Shown: positions 29,476 to 38,799 of the stretch, piece after piece
Position numbering within the stretch: position 1 is the first letter of the stretch
Layout of the letters: each line of letters starts with the position of its first letter
Origin: Embleya scabrispora
GTDB lineage: Bacteria; Actinomycetota; Actinomycetes; Streptomycetales; Streptomycetaceae
DNA length: 64,000 nucleotides
Assembly (NCBI RefSeq): GCF_002024165.1
Contig: NZ_MWQN01000001.1
Location: 1,922,001-1,986,000 of the forward strand
Direction of reading: 5' to 3'
The notes under the pieces: model-generated
Told to the model about the DNA's origin: nothing
Databases searched by the model: none
The model's input: only the letters and a program-made list of their open reading frames with translations
Program-made: the position numbers and the translations under genes

Positions 29476-30201
29476 ATGGACAACTCTAGCGGAGTCGGCG
29501 TTCTCGACAAGGCCGCTGTCGTGCTGGCCGCGCTCGAAGCCGGTCCCGCCACGCTCGCGGGACTCGTCGCCATCACCGGTCTTGCCCGGCCCACGGCGCA
29601 TCGACTCGCGGTCGCCTTGGAGCACCACCGTCTGGTCGCCCGCGACATGCAGGGCCGCTTCGTGCTCGGCCCGCGGCTGGCCGAGCTGGCCGCCGCGGCC
29701 GGCGAGGACCGGCTGCTCGCCGCCGCGCACCCGGTGCTCGCGCACATGCGCGACATCACCGGCGAGAGCGCGCAGCTCTACCGACGCCAGGGCGACATGC
29801 GCGTGTGCGTGGCCGCGGCCGAGCGGCTCTCCGGCCTGCGCGACACCGTCCCCGTCGGCAGCACGCTGCCGATGAAGGCGGGTTCGGCCGCGCAGTGCCT
29901 GCTCGCCTGGGAGGAGCCGGAGCGGCTGCACCGGGGGCTGCAGGGCGCGCGGTTCACCGCCACCACGCTCTCCGGTGTGCGGCGCCGCGGCTGGGCGCAG
30001 AGCATCGGCGAACGTGAGCCGGGCGTCGCGTCCGTCTCCGCCGCCGTGCGCGGCCCCAGCAACCGCGTGGTGGCCGCCGTGTCCGTCTCCGGCCCGATCG
30101 AGCGGCTGACCCGGCACCCGGGGCGGCTGCACGCGCAGGCCGTGATGGAGGCCGCCGCCAAGCTGTCCGACGCACTGCGCCGGGCCCAGGTGGAGGTCTG
30201 A
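29476..30201 (+). CDS. ndgR: IclR-family regulator of branched-chain amino acid genes
   Basis: 241 aa. N-terminal winged HTH at about residues 8-65 ([30 protein letters not shown]) and a C-terminal IclR effector domain. Length and position next to leuCD match NdgR (S. coelicolor) and AreB (S. clavuligerus), which control leucine and other amino acid genes. ATG at 29476; only AAGG precedes it and the promoter geometry favours a leaderless message. Confidence 0.92.
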   Translation: MDNSSGVGVLDKAAVVLAALEAGPATLAGLVAITGLARPTAHRLAVALEHHRLVARDMQGRFVLGPRLAELAAAAGEDRLLAAAHPVLAHMRDITGESAQLYRRQGDMRVCVAAAERLSGLRDTVPVGSTLPMKAGSAAQCLLAWEEPERLHRGLQGARFTATTLSGVRRRGWAQSIGEREPGVASVSAAVRGPSNRVVAAVSVSGPIERLTRHPGRLHAQAVMEAAAKLSDALRRAQVEV

Positions 30202-30329
30202 CGCCGCCGACCCCGGACGCCGCCGGGCGTCCGGGCCGGCACCGCCGGGCGATCGCCGTCGCGGCCCGCGCGGGGTGTACCGCCGACCACCCGCGTCGGC
30301 GCCGCACCCGTACCCGCACCCGGGAAAAC

Positions 30330-30365
30330 GAAGAAGACCTCCCGCGAGTGCGAGAGGTCTTCTTC
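30330..30365 (-). terminator. Terminator of the tRNA-Gln/tRNA-Glu cluster
   Basis: 12-bp perfect stem (30330-30341/30354-30365), followed on the minus strand by GTTTTCCC, 7 bases past the last tRNA. Confidence 0.8.
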
Positions 30366-30372
30366 TTCGAGG

Positions 30373-30445
30373 TAGCCCCGACGGGATTCGAACCCGCGCT
30401 ACCGCCTTGAGAGGGCGGCGTGCTAGGCCACTACACAACGGGGCC
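30373..30445 (-). tRNA. tRNA-Glu (CTC)
   Basis: 73 nt cloverleaf. Acceptor stem GGCCCCG/CGGGGCT (G1-U72 pair), discriminator A, anticodon loop CTCTCAA giving anticodon CTC, T-arm with GGTTCGAATCC. The CCA end is not encoded. Identical in sequence to the copy at 30501-30573. Confidence 0.96.
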
Positions 30446-30500
30446 TCGTATTGCCGGTGTTGCTCCGAGCCGCCGCCGAGGCGACACGGTGACGATCTGG

Positions 30501-30573
30501 TAGCCCCGACGGGATTCGAACCCGCGCTACCGCCTTGAGAGGGCGGCGTGCTAGGCCACTACACAACGGGGCC
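30501..30573 (-). tRNA. tRNA-Glu (CTC), second copy
   Basis: 73 nt, the same sequence as the neighbouring tRNA-Glu, 55 bp upstream of it on the minus strand. Read from the same cluster between tRNA-Gln and the terminator at 30330-30365. Confidence 0.96.
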
Positions 30574-30623
30574 AGATCGCAATCATCAACTCTTACCAGC
30601 GACATCGCCCGAAGGCGATGCAG

Positions 30624-30695
30624 CTGGGGTACCAGGACTCGAACCTAGACTAACGGAACCAGAAACCGTCGGGCTGCCAATTACCCCATACCCCA
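30624..30695 (-). tRNA. tRNA-Gln (CTG)
   Basis: 72 nt. Acceptor stem TGGGGTA/TACCCCA with G discriminator, anticodon loop TTCTGGT giving CTG, T-arm GGTTCGAGTCC. The anticodon stem closes with a T-T mismatch. First gene of the minus-strand tRNA cluster. Confidence 0.94.
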
Positions 30696-30879
30696 ATGCT
30701 CGATCCTTCGCGTTACCCGGGGGCTTTTGCGAGGACTTCGCTCCGTGCCGCTCCCTTGCGGGGCGGCACGAGAAGAACTTTACCCGATGAGGCGCGCGTG
30801 ACCAAAACGGGTTACCGGTCCCCCGTTCGAACCACCACAAGTCCGGCCGGCCCGCCCGCGACGTGCGCGGACGACCCGT

Positions 30880-31680
30880 TCAGCCGCGCTTGACCACGGT
30901 GTTCGTGAGGGTGCCGACGCCACCCACGGTGACCGAGACCCGATCGCCCACGTGCAGCGGTCCGACTCCCGCCGGCGTGCCGGTCAGCAGCACGTCGCCG
31001 GGCAGCAGCGTCATCGCCTGGGTGACGTGCACGATCAACTCGGTGACGGTGCGGATCATCTGCCCGGTGCCGCCGGCCTGGCGCACCTCGCCGTTGACCG
31101 TGCACGCCACGGTCAACCCCTCGCCCTCGGTGACCTGGTCGAGCGTGATGTCGGTCTCCACCCACGGGCCGAGCGGACAGAAGGTGTCCATGCCCTTGGC
31201 CCGGCCCCACTGGCCCTCGGTGCGCTGCAGGTCGCGCGCGGTCACGTCGTTGGCGCAGGTGAAGCCGAAGATCACCTCGGCCGCCCGCTCGGCGGGCACG
31301 TCGCGGCACATCCGGCCGATCACCACGGCCAGTTCGGCCTCGTGGTGCACCTCATCGGAGATCTGCGGGTACGCGATGCCGTCGCCGTGTCCGATCACGG
31401 ACGTGGACGGCTTGAGGAAGGTGATCGGCGCGTCCGGAAGCGCGCTTCCCATCTCGGCGGCGTGCGCGGCGTAGTTCTTGCCGATCGCCACCACCTTGCT
31501 GGGCAGCACCGGTGCGAGCAGGCGCACCGAGGACAGCGCGTGTTGCGCGCCGGTGGGCCGCAGTTCGCCGAAGGGGTGGCCCGCGAGGGCGTGTACGACC
31601 AGCGACTCGGGTCGGTCGGCGTCGCCGGTCACCACCCCGAAGGAGACGGAATCGTCGGTGGAGAACCTGGCGATGCGCAC
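30880..31680 (-). CDS. Fumarylacetoacetate hydrolase family protein
   Basis: 266 aa. FAH-family fold with VVAIGKNYAAHAAEMG near residues 63-78, metal ligands in HHEAELAVVIGR near 111-122 and ANDVTARDLQ, and the C-terminal LLPGDVLLTGTPAGVGPL. Probably a Mg-dependent hydrolase, decarboxylase or isomerase of 2-oxo acids; the specific substrate cannot be assigned. GTG at 31680 with AAGGGTG upstream. Confidence 0.92.
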   Translation of the reverse strand: MRIARFSTDDSVSFGVVTGDADRPESLVVHALAGHPFGELRPTGAQHALSSVRLLAPVLPSKVVAIGKNYAAHAAEMGSALPDAPITFLKPSTSVIGHGDGIAYPQISDEVHHEAELAVVIGRMCRDVPAERAAEVIFGFTCANDVTARDLQRTEGQWGRAKGMDTFCPLGPWVETDITLDQVTEGEGLTVACTVNGEVRQAGGTGQMIRTVTELIVHVTQAMTLLPGDVLLTGTPAGVGPLHVGDRVSVTVGGVGTLTNTVVKRG

Positions 31681-31860
31681 GATGGGGTCACCCTTGCCGG
31701 AGAGTCACGAACGAGACGTGCCCAAGGCTACGCGGGCGCGACGCGGGTCGGCGTCGCGCCGCGACGGATGCGGGGCGACGAGCGTGACCGGTGCGAAGGG
31801 TGCGAAGGATGCGAGGAGTGTGCCGAGTGCGGCCGGCGGTGGATCCGGGACGGTGACGGC

Positions 31861-32046
31861 TCAGGCAGAGGCGGCGGCGTCGACGGGGGCGTCCATCAGG
31901 TTCGTCCGCCGGGGGTTCGCGGTGCGCACCTCGACGATGACCGGCTGCGCGGCGGCATCTGCCATGCGCTGACGCGGCAGTACCGCGTCCACCTGCGTAC
32001 GCCTGGGGTTGGCCGTGCTCGGGCGGTGCGTGCTGATGGTGTCCAC
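31861..32046 (-). CDS. Candidate small peptide with duplicated TANPRRT motif
   Basis: 61 aa from GTG 32046 (VDTISTHRPS...), or 90 aa from a TTG at 32136. The motif TANPRRT occurs twice, as TANPRRTQVDA and TANPRRTNLMDA, separated by about 25 residues. No signal peptide, membrane segment or recognised domain. GGGAA lies only 4 bases before the GTG. It is 180 bp upstream of the FAH gene on the same strand. Codon use looks like real coding sequence in this frame, but I do not recognise the product. Confidence 0.5.
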   Translation of the reverse strand: MDTISTHRPSTANPRRTQVDAVLPRQRMADAAAQPVIVEVRTANPRRTNLMDAPVDAAASA

Positions 32047-32574
32047 TGTTCCCGGTTCTCGCTGTTCTCGCTCGTTCTCGTCCACAGGTGCGCGCGGGGT
32101 GCGATGTCGTGCACCCTCTGCGGTCTTGCCCGCCAAGATTACCCGTGGTTACGTCGGGGGTGGTCACGGGTCACCCACGGCTTGCTGCTTACCGACCGCA
32201 CATCACGGTTTACACCAGGTGTTCGAGCCGGCACATCAATATGTGATTTTCACCTCCCCGGAACCTCGACAAACGTATGGCATTTTGCCCCTGATCGTCC
32301 GTTAATACCGGTTGATTACCACCCGAAACGGCTTAACCGTCGAGATCGGGTTGAATCACGGTTTGTCCGGACCCCGCTATCTTGTTGCGGCCCCGTGGCT
32401 GTGCTGAAATGCCTGCGACCACGGGGGTGGTTCCCAACAAGCGGAGTTCCTTCACCTTGTCGCGCGAGCGCGACGGAGGTGCCCTGGGAAGAACGCGAAT
32501 CCAGGGATTTACGCGCACACGAGCCTCGCCTTACCGGCGGGTCTAACGACTGGTCACAAGAGGTTGCGACGCTA
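32047..32574. other. Upstream regulatory region of the conservon
   Basis: No convincing gene. The part from about 32150 to 32400 is clearly AT-richer than its surroundings, with several TTGA and TATCT-like hexamers, and most likely contains the conservon promoter. No riboswitch or tRNA was recognised. Confidence 0.4.
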
Positions 32575-35500
32575 GTGCAGGGACGTCGGAAGAAGCAGCA
32601 CGACTCCGCAGGGGCCCCGGCCACGGCCGGCCCCGCCACGCCGGAGGTGCGAGCCCCGCAGCAAGCCAGCGGACCCCAGGACGCCAACGAGACCCCCGAC
32701 TCCGTCGGGGACTCCATAGCCGGCGCCGGGGCAGCCCGGCCCGCCGGGACGGCACCGTCCCGGCTCAAGTTGCTGTTCTCGATCAGGAACTGGCGCATCC
32801 GTACCCGGATCACCGCGCTGCTCCTGCTCCCGGTCGTGGTCGCCGCGTTGCTCGGCGGCCTGCGTATCCAGTCGTCGATCGACAAGACGCAAGAGATGGA
32901 CACGGTGCAAAAGGCGTCGGCCATCATCGACCAGGCGTCGACGCTGGCCGCGTGGCTGGAGCAGGAACGCGACCTGCTCGCGCAGGCGAGCGTGGCTCCG
33001 CCGGTGGATCTGACGGGCGAGGTGAACAAGGCCAAGAAGACCACCGACGATCAGGTCACCGTCTACAACGCGACCGCCGCGAAGCTGAACACCGACTCGA
33101 TGCCGGTGCTCGGTGCCACGCTCAAGGACATCGGCCACTCGCTGACGGAGCTCAACCGCACCCGTCAGGACGCCTTCAAGACCAGCACCCGCAGCACGAT
33201 CGACGCCTACAACAAGATGATCCTGCAGCTGCTGCAGATCAACCAGGAGGCGCCCGAGGTCACCCGTGACGCCGACCTGATCCAGGGCGCCCGCGCGCTG
33301 GGTTCGTTCGGCGAGGCGAAGGCGTACGCGTCCTCGCAGCGGGCCGCGGTCGTCGCGTACGCGCTCAAGCCGAACGACCTCCCGCTGGAGGCGGGCGAGA
33401 CGCTCGCGCGACTGAACGAGGGCGAGCAGAACGCGATCCGCGCGTTCATCAGCGTCGCCCCCGCCGACTGGAGCGCGCTGTACAAGTCGGGCGTCAGCCG
33501 GGACAAGATCACCCTGGTCGAAGAGGCCTTCCAGCAGTTCAAGGGCATGGTCGGCGCCGCGGTGTCCGCTCCCAAGCCCGGCGGCAACGCCAAGCTGGAC
33601 AACATCGCCGACTTCAACCAGCAGACCTGGTGGACACTGTCCACGGACAAGATCGGCGCGCTCGGTCAGGTCGAGGCCCAGCTGGGCAAGAAGCTGACCG
33701 CCACCGCGAAGGACCTGCGCGACCAGGCCCGTACCGACGCCCTGGTCAACACGATCCTCGTCGTCGGCGCGCTGTTGATCACCATCCTGCTCGGTGTGAT
33801 CGTGGCCCGCTCGCTGGTGCGTTCGCTCAACACGCTGCGTCGGTCCGCGCTCGAGGTCGCCGAGGAGCGGCTGCCGGAGACGGTGCGCCGGCTCTCCGAG
33901 TCGGACCCGGGCGACGTGGACCTGGCCATCGAGCCGATCGGCGTGTTGTCCCGGGACGAGATCGGCCAGGTGGCGCGCGCGTTCGACGCGGTGCACGCCG
34001 AGGCCGTGCGACTCGCCGCCGAACAGGCCCTGCTGCGTGGCAACGTCAACTCGATGTTCGTCAACCTCTCGCGCCGCAGCCAGAGCCTGATCCAGCGTCA
34101 GCTCGCGCTCATCTCCGACCTGGAGAACCGCGAGGCGGACCCGGACCAGCTGGCCAACCTGTTCAAGCTCGACCACCTCGCCACCCGCATGCGCCGCAAC
34201 GGTGAGAACCTCCTGGTGCTCGCGGGCGAGGAGCCGGGCCGGCGCTGGACCCGACCGGTTCCGCTGGTCGACGTGCTGCGCGCCGCGGCCTCCGAGGTGG
34301 AGCAGTACGAGCGGGTCGAGTTGGGCGCGCTGCCCACCACCGACATCGCCGGTCGCGCGGTCAACGACCTCGTGCACCTGCTCGCCGAGTTGCTGGAGAA
34401 CTCCACCACGTTCTCCAGCCCGCACACCAAGGTCCGCGTCACCGGCCACATCCTTCCCGACGGCCGGGCGCTGATCGAGATCCACGACAACGGCATCGGG
34501 CTCACCGGCGACGACCTCGCCGACGCCAACCAGCGGCTGGCCCGTCCGCCGGTGGTGGACGTGTCCATCTCGCGTCGCATGGGTCTGTTCGTGGTCGGCC
34601 GACTGGCCACCCGGCACGGCATCCGCGTCCAGCTCCGGCCGGGCGAGGGTGGCGGTACCACCGCGCTGGTCATGCTCCCGATCGAGCTCATCCAGGGCGA
34701 CCGCCCCGGGGGCGGCGACGGATGGAGCAAGGGCGGCGACAAGACCGCGGCGGCGGTGTCCGGCTGGAGCGAGGAACTGCCCTCGGCCACGCCCGCCGCG
34801 CCGGCCCTGCCCGGTCCCCGGGTGGGCAGCCGGGCGCAGGAGCGCAACCGGCGGCGCGAGCTGCCGCAGCGCAGCGCCGAGACGCCGGTGCAGCCGGTCA
34901 ACCAGCCGCCCCAGCCGGCGCCGGTCGCCGACAACCGGCCCGCCCAGGCGCCGGTGCAGCAGGAGCCGTCCTACGGCAGCACCCAGTCCTTCGAGGCCCC
35001 CTCCTTCCAGGACGCCTCGACCGGGCAGGACACGCCGTACCCGGGCACGGTGAACCCGTTCGCGAGCGAGCCGGGTGTCCACAGCACCGGTGCGCACCGC
35101 GCGCCGAGTTCGCCGCCGCCGGCCACACCCGGTCGGGACAATCCGTTCGCCCCGGTCGGGCCGCCGGCCCGGGACCAGGACACGGGCGCCTTCCCGGCCG
35201 CGCCGCCGGCGCCGATGTTCGGCACCGTCGAGGACAACCTCGGAGTCGAGGCACAGCAGGCGCAGTTCGGCACGGACACCGGGTCCTTCCCGGCCGCACC
35301 GCAGTTCGGTGACGACACGGCACGCGGGGGTGACACCTCGCAGTTCGCGTCCCCGTTCGGATACGCGGACGAGCCGCGCCCCCAGGCCGACGTGGACCCG
35401 CTCGGATACGAGTCCGGGCAGCCGTTCGGCGGCCCGGGTGCGGAGCTCGCACCGCTTCGGGACGAGCCGCAGCGCCCGACCTGGGGCACCGAGTACGACG

Positions 35501-36633
35501 AACTCACCCCGGTGGCGCCGCTGCCGCCGATCGAGCCCGTCGCGCCGCCGGCCGAGGTGCCGTCCGGCTACGACGCACCGCGCCGGGAGGAGTTGACCCG
35601 TCGCGACGAACTGCCGCGGCGGGCGCCCGAGTCCGGCGACGAACTCGGGATGGACACCGGCGACGCGCTGCCCGTGCTGCGCGGCCCGGCGCAGACGCGT
35701 CCCCTGCCGATGCGGTCGGAACAGGACGAGCACACCCGGGCCGAGCAGGTGCGCGGCCCGCAGGGCGATGTGCGGCCGGCGGTCTCGCCGTTCGAGCCGG
35801 CCGGTCCGGGTCGTTCGGAAACCGGTCCGTTCGCGCCCGTCGGTGCGCAGGAAATCGCCGAACAGGTGCCTGCTCCGTCCGAGTTGGACATGAGTGCGCC
35901 CCCGAGCACCGGGGACGACGGTAGGCTTCCCATCTTCGACACACTCGAGTCGGACTGGTTCCACCGCCAGGGCAACCGCGGCGGTCGGATGCGTGCCGCG
36001 CAGGTCCGTTCCACGCCGCGAGGCGGGGAGCGAGCCGTACCGGCAGGCGAGCAGACGCTCCCGGATCCGGGTCCGTTGGGCGACCTCGATCGTCGGGTGC
36101 CGATGGCGACCAATCCGCCGCAGGCACCGGCCGAGCCGGCACCGGCGTTCGGAGGTGGGCGTCAGCAGCCCGCCACCGACATGTTCGGGACGCCGACGGA
36201 GCCGGACGAGGTCGTCGAGCAGTCCGCCGCGGTCTCTCCCGTCGGCGGCCCGCAGGGGCCGCAGTCGGGTTGGTATTCCGCGGGCGACGACGGTTGGCGC
36301 GCGGCCGAGGCCGCTCGTGAGCCGTCCTCGGGTGGCACCACCGGAGCGGGCCTGCCCCGACGTGTGCCCCGCGCCAACCTGGTGCCGGGCGGCGTCGAGC
36401 AGTCCGGCGGGGCTCAGGCCCCGGGTCACACGGGTGCGGGCTCTGCCGCGGCCGGGTCCCGTCGGGAGCCGGGTCGACCGACCGCGCCGAGCGGGCCGGG
36501 CCTGTCCCGGTCGCCCGACGAGGTCCGTGGACGGCTGACCAACTTCCGCCGGGGCATCCAGCAGGGTCGCACCGCCGGGGCCGGGGGATCCGCCCCTCGA
36601 CCTCGTGACGAGAACAACCAGGAGCAGGCATGA
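32575..36633 (+). CDS. cvnA: Conservon sensor histidine kinase (CvnA type)
   Basis: 1352 aa. First membrane helix at about residues 79-97, an extracytoplasmic nitrate/nitrite-sensor-like helical domain to about 390, second helix at about 391-413, HAMP, a His-containing dimerisation helix (FKLDHLATRMRRNGENLL near 530) and an HATPase domain at about 594-704 (ELLENSTTFS, IHDNGIGL). Residues 710-1352 are a long Pro/Ala/Glu-rich disordered tail ending in two conserved motifs: GLPRRVPRANLVPG (about 1259-1272) and [17 protein letters not shown] (about 1311-1327). GTG start; its stop overlaps the next gene by ATGA. It heads a cvnABCD-type operon; the locus matches cvn1 of S. coelicolor as recalled. 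Confidence 0.9.
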   Translation: MQGRRKKQHDSAGAPATAGPATPEVRAPQQASGPQDANETPDSVGDSIAGAGAARPAGTAPSRLKLLFSIRNWRIRTRITALLLLPVVVAALLGGLRIQSSIDKTQEMDTVQKASAIIDQASTLAAWLEQERDLLAQASVAPPVDLTGEVNKAKKTTDDQVTVYNATAAKLNTDSMPVLGATLKDIGHSLTELNRTRQDAFKTSTRSTIDAYNKMILQLLQINQEAPEVTRDADLIQGARALGSFGEAKAYASSQRAAVVAYALKPNDLPLEAGETLARLNEGEQNAIRAFISVAPADWSALYKSGVSRDKITLVEEAFQQFKGMVGAAVSAPKPGGNAKLDNIADFNQQTWWTLSTDKIGALGQVEAQLGKKLTATAKDLRDQARTDALVNTILVVGALLITILLGVIVARSLVRSLNTLRRSALEVAEERLPETVRRLSESDPGDVDLAIEPIGVLSRDEIGQVARAFDAVHAEAVRLAAEQALLRGNVNSMFVNLSRRSQSLIQRQLALISDLENREADPDQLANLFKLDHLATRMRRNGENLLVLAGEEPGRRWTRPVPLVDVLRAAASEVEQYERVELGALPTTDIAGRAVNDLVHLLAELLENSTTFSSPHTKVRVTGHILPDGRALIEIHDNGIGLTGDDLADANQRLARPPVVDVSISRRMGLFVVGRLATRHGIRVQLRPGEGGGTTALVMLPIELIQGDRPGGGDGWSKGGDKTAAAVSGWSEELPSATPAAPALPGPRVGSRAQERNRRRELPQRSAETPVQPVNQPPQPAPVADNRPAQAPVQQEPSYGSTQSFEAPSFQDASTGQDTPYPGTVNPFASEPGVHSTGAHRAPSSPPPATPGRDNPFAPVGPPARDQDTGAFPAAPPAPMFGTVEDNLGVEAQQAQFGTDTGSFPAAPQFGDDTARGGDTSQFASPFGYADEPRPQADVDPLGYESGQPFGGPGAELAPLRDEPQRPTWGTEYDELTPVAPLPPIEPVAPPAEVPSGYDAPRREELTRRDELPRRAPESGDELGMDTGDALPVLRGPAQTRPLPMRSEQDEHTRAEQVRGPQGDVRPAVSPFEPAGPGRSETGPFAPVGAQEIAEQVPAPSELDMSAPPSTGDDGRLPIFDTLESDWFHRQGNRGGRMRAAQVRSTPRGGERAVPAGEQTLPDPGPLGDLDRRVPMATNPPQAPAEPAPAFGGGRQQPATDMFGTPTEPDEVVEQSAAVSPVGGPQGPQSGWYSAGDDGWRAAEAAREPSSGGTTGAGLPRRVPRANLVPGGVEQSGGAQAPGHTGAGSAAAGSRREPGRPTAPSGPGLSRSPDEVRGRLTNFRRGIQQGRTAGAGGSAPRPRDENNQEQA

Positions 36634-37058
36634 CTGAGAAGTCGTTGAGCCAGGCCGCGCAGAACCTGAACTGGCTGATCACGAACTTCGTGGACAACAC
36701 CCCCGGGGTGTCGCACACGGTCGTGGTCTCCGCGGACGGCCTGCTGCTCGCCCTGTCCGAGGGCTTCCCTCGCGACCGGGCCGACCAGCTCGCCGCCGTC
36801 GCATCGGGTTTGACCAGCCTGACCCAGGGTGCGTCCCGTATCTTCGAGGGCGGGCACGTCACCCAGACGGTCGTGGAAATGGAACGGGGTTTCCTCTTTA
36901 TCATGTCGATTTCGGACGGCTCCTCGTTGGCCGTGCTGGCGTCGCCGGAGTGCGACATCGGCCTGATCGGCTACGAGATGGCCCTGCTCGTCGATCGCGC
37001 GGGTGCCGTGCTCACGCCGGCGCTGCGCGCCGAACTCCAAGGTGCACTGCCGCGATGA
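36630..37058 (+). CDS. cvnB: Roadblock/LC7 domain protein (CvnB type)
   Basis: 142 aa Roadblock/LC7 fold: LNWLITNFVDNTPGVSHTVVVSADGLLLALSEG in part. In conservons it is thought to act with the small GTPase, MglB-like. Overlaps cvnA and cvnC by ATGA on both sides, so translation of the whole set is coupled. Confidence 0.94.
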   Translation: MTEKSLSQAAQNLNWLITNFVDNTPGVSHTVVVSADGLLLALSEGFPRDRADQLAAVASGLTSLTQGASRIFEGGHVTQTVVEMERGFLFIMSISDGSSLAVLASPECDIGLIGYEMALLVDRAGAVLTPALRAELQGALPR

Positions 37059-37429
37059 CACCTTCGGATATGTCCGATCACGGGGACCAGGAGTTTCACG
37101 AGACCCTGGTCCGCCCGTATGCCATGACCGGTGGTCGTACCCGGCCTCGTTACCAGCTCGCGCTGGAGGCATTGGTCACCACGACACCTCAGGTGGCCAA
37201 TCCACCCGGCCTGTTGCCCGAGCACCAGCGCATCTGCGCGCTGTGTCGGGAGGTCAAGTCGGTAGCCGAGATCTCGGCTCTGCTCACCATCCCGCTCGGT
37301 GTCGCCCGCGTCCTCGTCGCGGATCTCGCCGAAGCCGGCCTGGTGGTCATCCACCAGCCCGGGAACGACCAGGGGCAGCCGGACGTCACGCTGCTCGAAA
37401 GGGTGCTCAGTGGACTTCGCAAGCTCTAG
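37055..37429 (+). CDS. cvnC: DUF742 protein (CvnC type)
   Basis: 124 aa with the DUF742 winged-helix-like core (LVRPYAMTGGRTRP, HQRICALCREVKSVAEISALL, LGVARVLVADLAEAGLV). Its role in conservons is unknown but it is always third in the set. ATG at 37055 overlapping the cvnB stop; it overlaps cvnD by 20 bp. Confidence 0.93.
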   Translation: MTPSDMSDHGDQEFHETLVRPYAMTGGRTRPRYQLALEALVTTTPQVANPPGLLPEHQRICALCREVKSVAEISALLTIPLGVARVLVADLAEAGLVVIHQPGNDQGQPDVTLLERVLSGLRKL

Positions 37430-38000
37430 CCCGGGCCCGGTCCCCGCCAGGTCCTCCACCACGTCGGCGAAGATCGTCGTCGCCGGCGGATTCGGCGTGG
37501 GCAAGACCACGCTCGTCGGTGCCGTCTCGGAGATCGCTCCGCTGCGTACCGAAGCGGTCATGACGTCCGCCAGCGCCGGGGTCGACGACCTGTCGGCGAC
37601 GCCGGACAAGCAGACCACCACGGTCGCGATGGACTTCGGTCGCATCACGCTGGACGAGGATCTGATCCTGTACCTGTTCGGTACTCCGGGTCAGCACCGA
37701 TTCTGGTTCATGTGGGACGACCTGGTCCGCGGCGCGATCGGCGCCGTGGTTCTGGTGGACACCCGCCGACTCGCCGATTGTTTCCCCGCGATCGACTACT
37801 TCGAGAACAGCGGTCTGCCGTTCATCGTCGCGTTGAACTGCTTCGACGGATTGCAGACCCACCACGCGGAGGATGTCCGCGAGGCATTGCAAATAGGGCC
37901 CGACACCCCGATCGTGAGCTGTGACGCACGGCGCCGCGAATCGGCCAAGTCGACCCTGATCACGCTGGTCGAGCATGCTCTGATGGCTCGCCTGCGCTGA
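37410..38000 (+). CDS. cvnD: Conservon small GTPase (CvnD type)
   Basis: 196 aa Ras-like ATP/GTP-binding protein. P-loop GGFGVGKTT near residues 22-30, G3 motif FGTPGQHRFWF (DxxG replaced by GTPGQ, as usual for this family) and NCFD as G4. GTG at 37410 inside the cvnC frame with AAAGGG 7 bases upstream. Ends the conservon; a strong terminator follows. Confidence 0.94.
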   Translation: MDFASSSPGPVPARSSTTSAKIVVAGGFGVGKTTLVGAVSEIAPLRTEAVMTSASAGVDDLSATPDKQTTTVAMDFGRITLDEDLILYLFGTPGQHRFWFMWDDLVRGAIGAVVLVDTRRLADCFPAIDYFENSGLPFIVALNCFDGLQTHHAEDVREALQIGPDTPIVSCDARRRESAKSTLITLVEHALMARLR

Positions 38001-38046
38001 CCTTCGGGTCCTGTTCCACCTGTTTTTTTCGTATCGTGCACCACCA

Positions 38047-38085
38047 CCTCTCAGGCGAATCCCATTGCGGGGTTCGCCTGAGAGG
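38047..38085 (+). terminator. Terminator of the conservon operon
   Basis: 17-bp stem (38047-38063/38069-38085, one G-T pair, 5-base loop) 46 bases after the cvnD stop. Confidence 0.75.
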
Positions 38086-38291
38086 CGTTGTCGCCGCGCG
38101 AACGCACGAGGCAGGATTCCCGAGGGTTGTACGGGGAATTCGACAAACGTGTGACAGGACGCGGCGACATGCCCGGCCGAGTCCCCGCCTCGGCCCACGC
38201 ATTGCTAGGGTCCTCCCATAGCCATCTGTTGCCCAATTGATATCAGAACGTTTTGAGGCGCAGGCCCAACAACGAACCGAGGTGGGGTTCG

Positions 38292-38780
38292 GTGGACGAC
38301 AACAGCAGGCGCGCGGCACAAGCGGCCCGCCTTCCGATGGTCGACGGAACGACCGAATCGGGGCTGCCGCGAAGGCCCCCGCAGGCGAACCTGCTGCCGG
38401 GCGCGGCGGCCGAGGAGTTCGGCCTCGATCGTGAGCTATCCGTCTCCCGGGAGCCGGAAGAGGTCCGGGGGCGTCTGGAACGCTTCGCCGTCGGACGCGA
38501 GTTGGCACGTCTCGAGGAGAGCGAACCGCTGCTGCCGCCGAACCCGATGACCGCGGCCAGTCCGCTGGCCTCCTCCCCCGTGCGGGCGCCCGCCCCGCCG
38601 GCTCCGCCTCAGCCCCGGACGGCGACGCCGGCCACTCCCGTGCCGCCCACCACAGCGCCCGTCCCGCCCGCTCCGTCCGTGCTGCCGGCCCCGCCGCCGG
38701 GGGCCCTGTCGCCGCTGCCGGCGGGTTGGGACGAACCGTGGGGCGACGGGTGGCGTTCGTTCCGCCCCGGCCGCCCCTGA
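38292..38780 (+). CDS. Small protein carrying the conservon-kinase tail motifs
   Basis: 162 aa. Residues 24-37 read GLPRRPPQANLLPG and residues 52-70 SREPEEVRGRLERFAVGRE, closely matching the two conserved motifs at the far C-terminus of the upstream sensor kinase. The rest is a Pro/Ala/Thr-rich tail ending WDEPWGDGWRSFRPGRP. No catalytic domain or membrane segment. GTG at 38292 with AGGTGGGG about 8 bases upstream; a TTG at 38253 would extend it. It lies after the conservon terminator and so probably has its own promoter. Could be an adaptor or competitor for whatever binds the kinase tail. Confidence 0.75.
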   Translation: MDDNSRRAAQAARLPMVDGTTESGLPRRPPQANLLPGAAAEEFGLDRELSVSREPEEVRGRLERFAVGRELARLEESEPLLPPNPMTAASPLASSPVRAPAPPAPPQPRTATPATPVPPTTAPVPPAPSVLPAPPPGALSPLPAGWDEPWGDGWRSFRPGRP

Positions 38781-38799
38781 CGGCTCGTCACATCGGTCG

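Noticed and set aside
30373-30573. Duplicate tRNA-Glu as an integration site duplication (attL/attR)
   Set aside because: Both copies are complete, 55 bp apart, with no integrase or element between them; an ordinary tandem tRNA pair.
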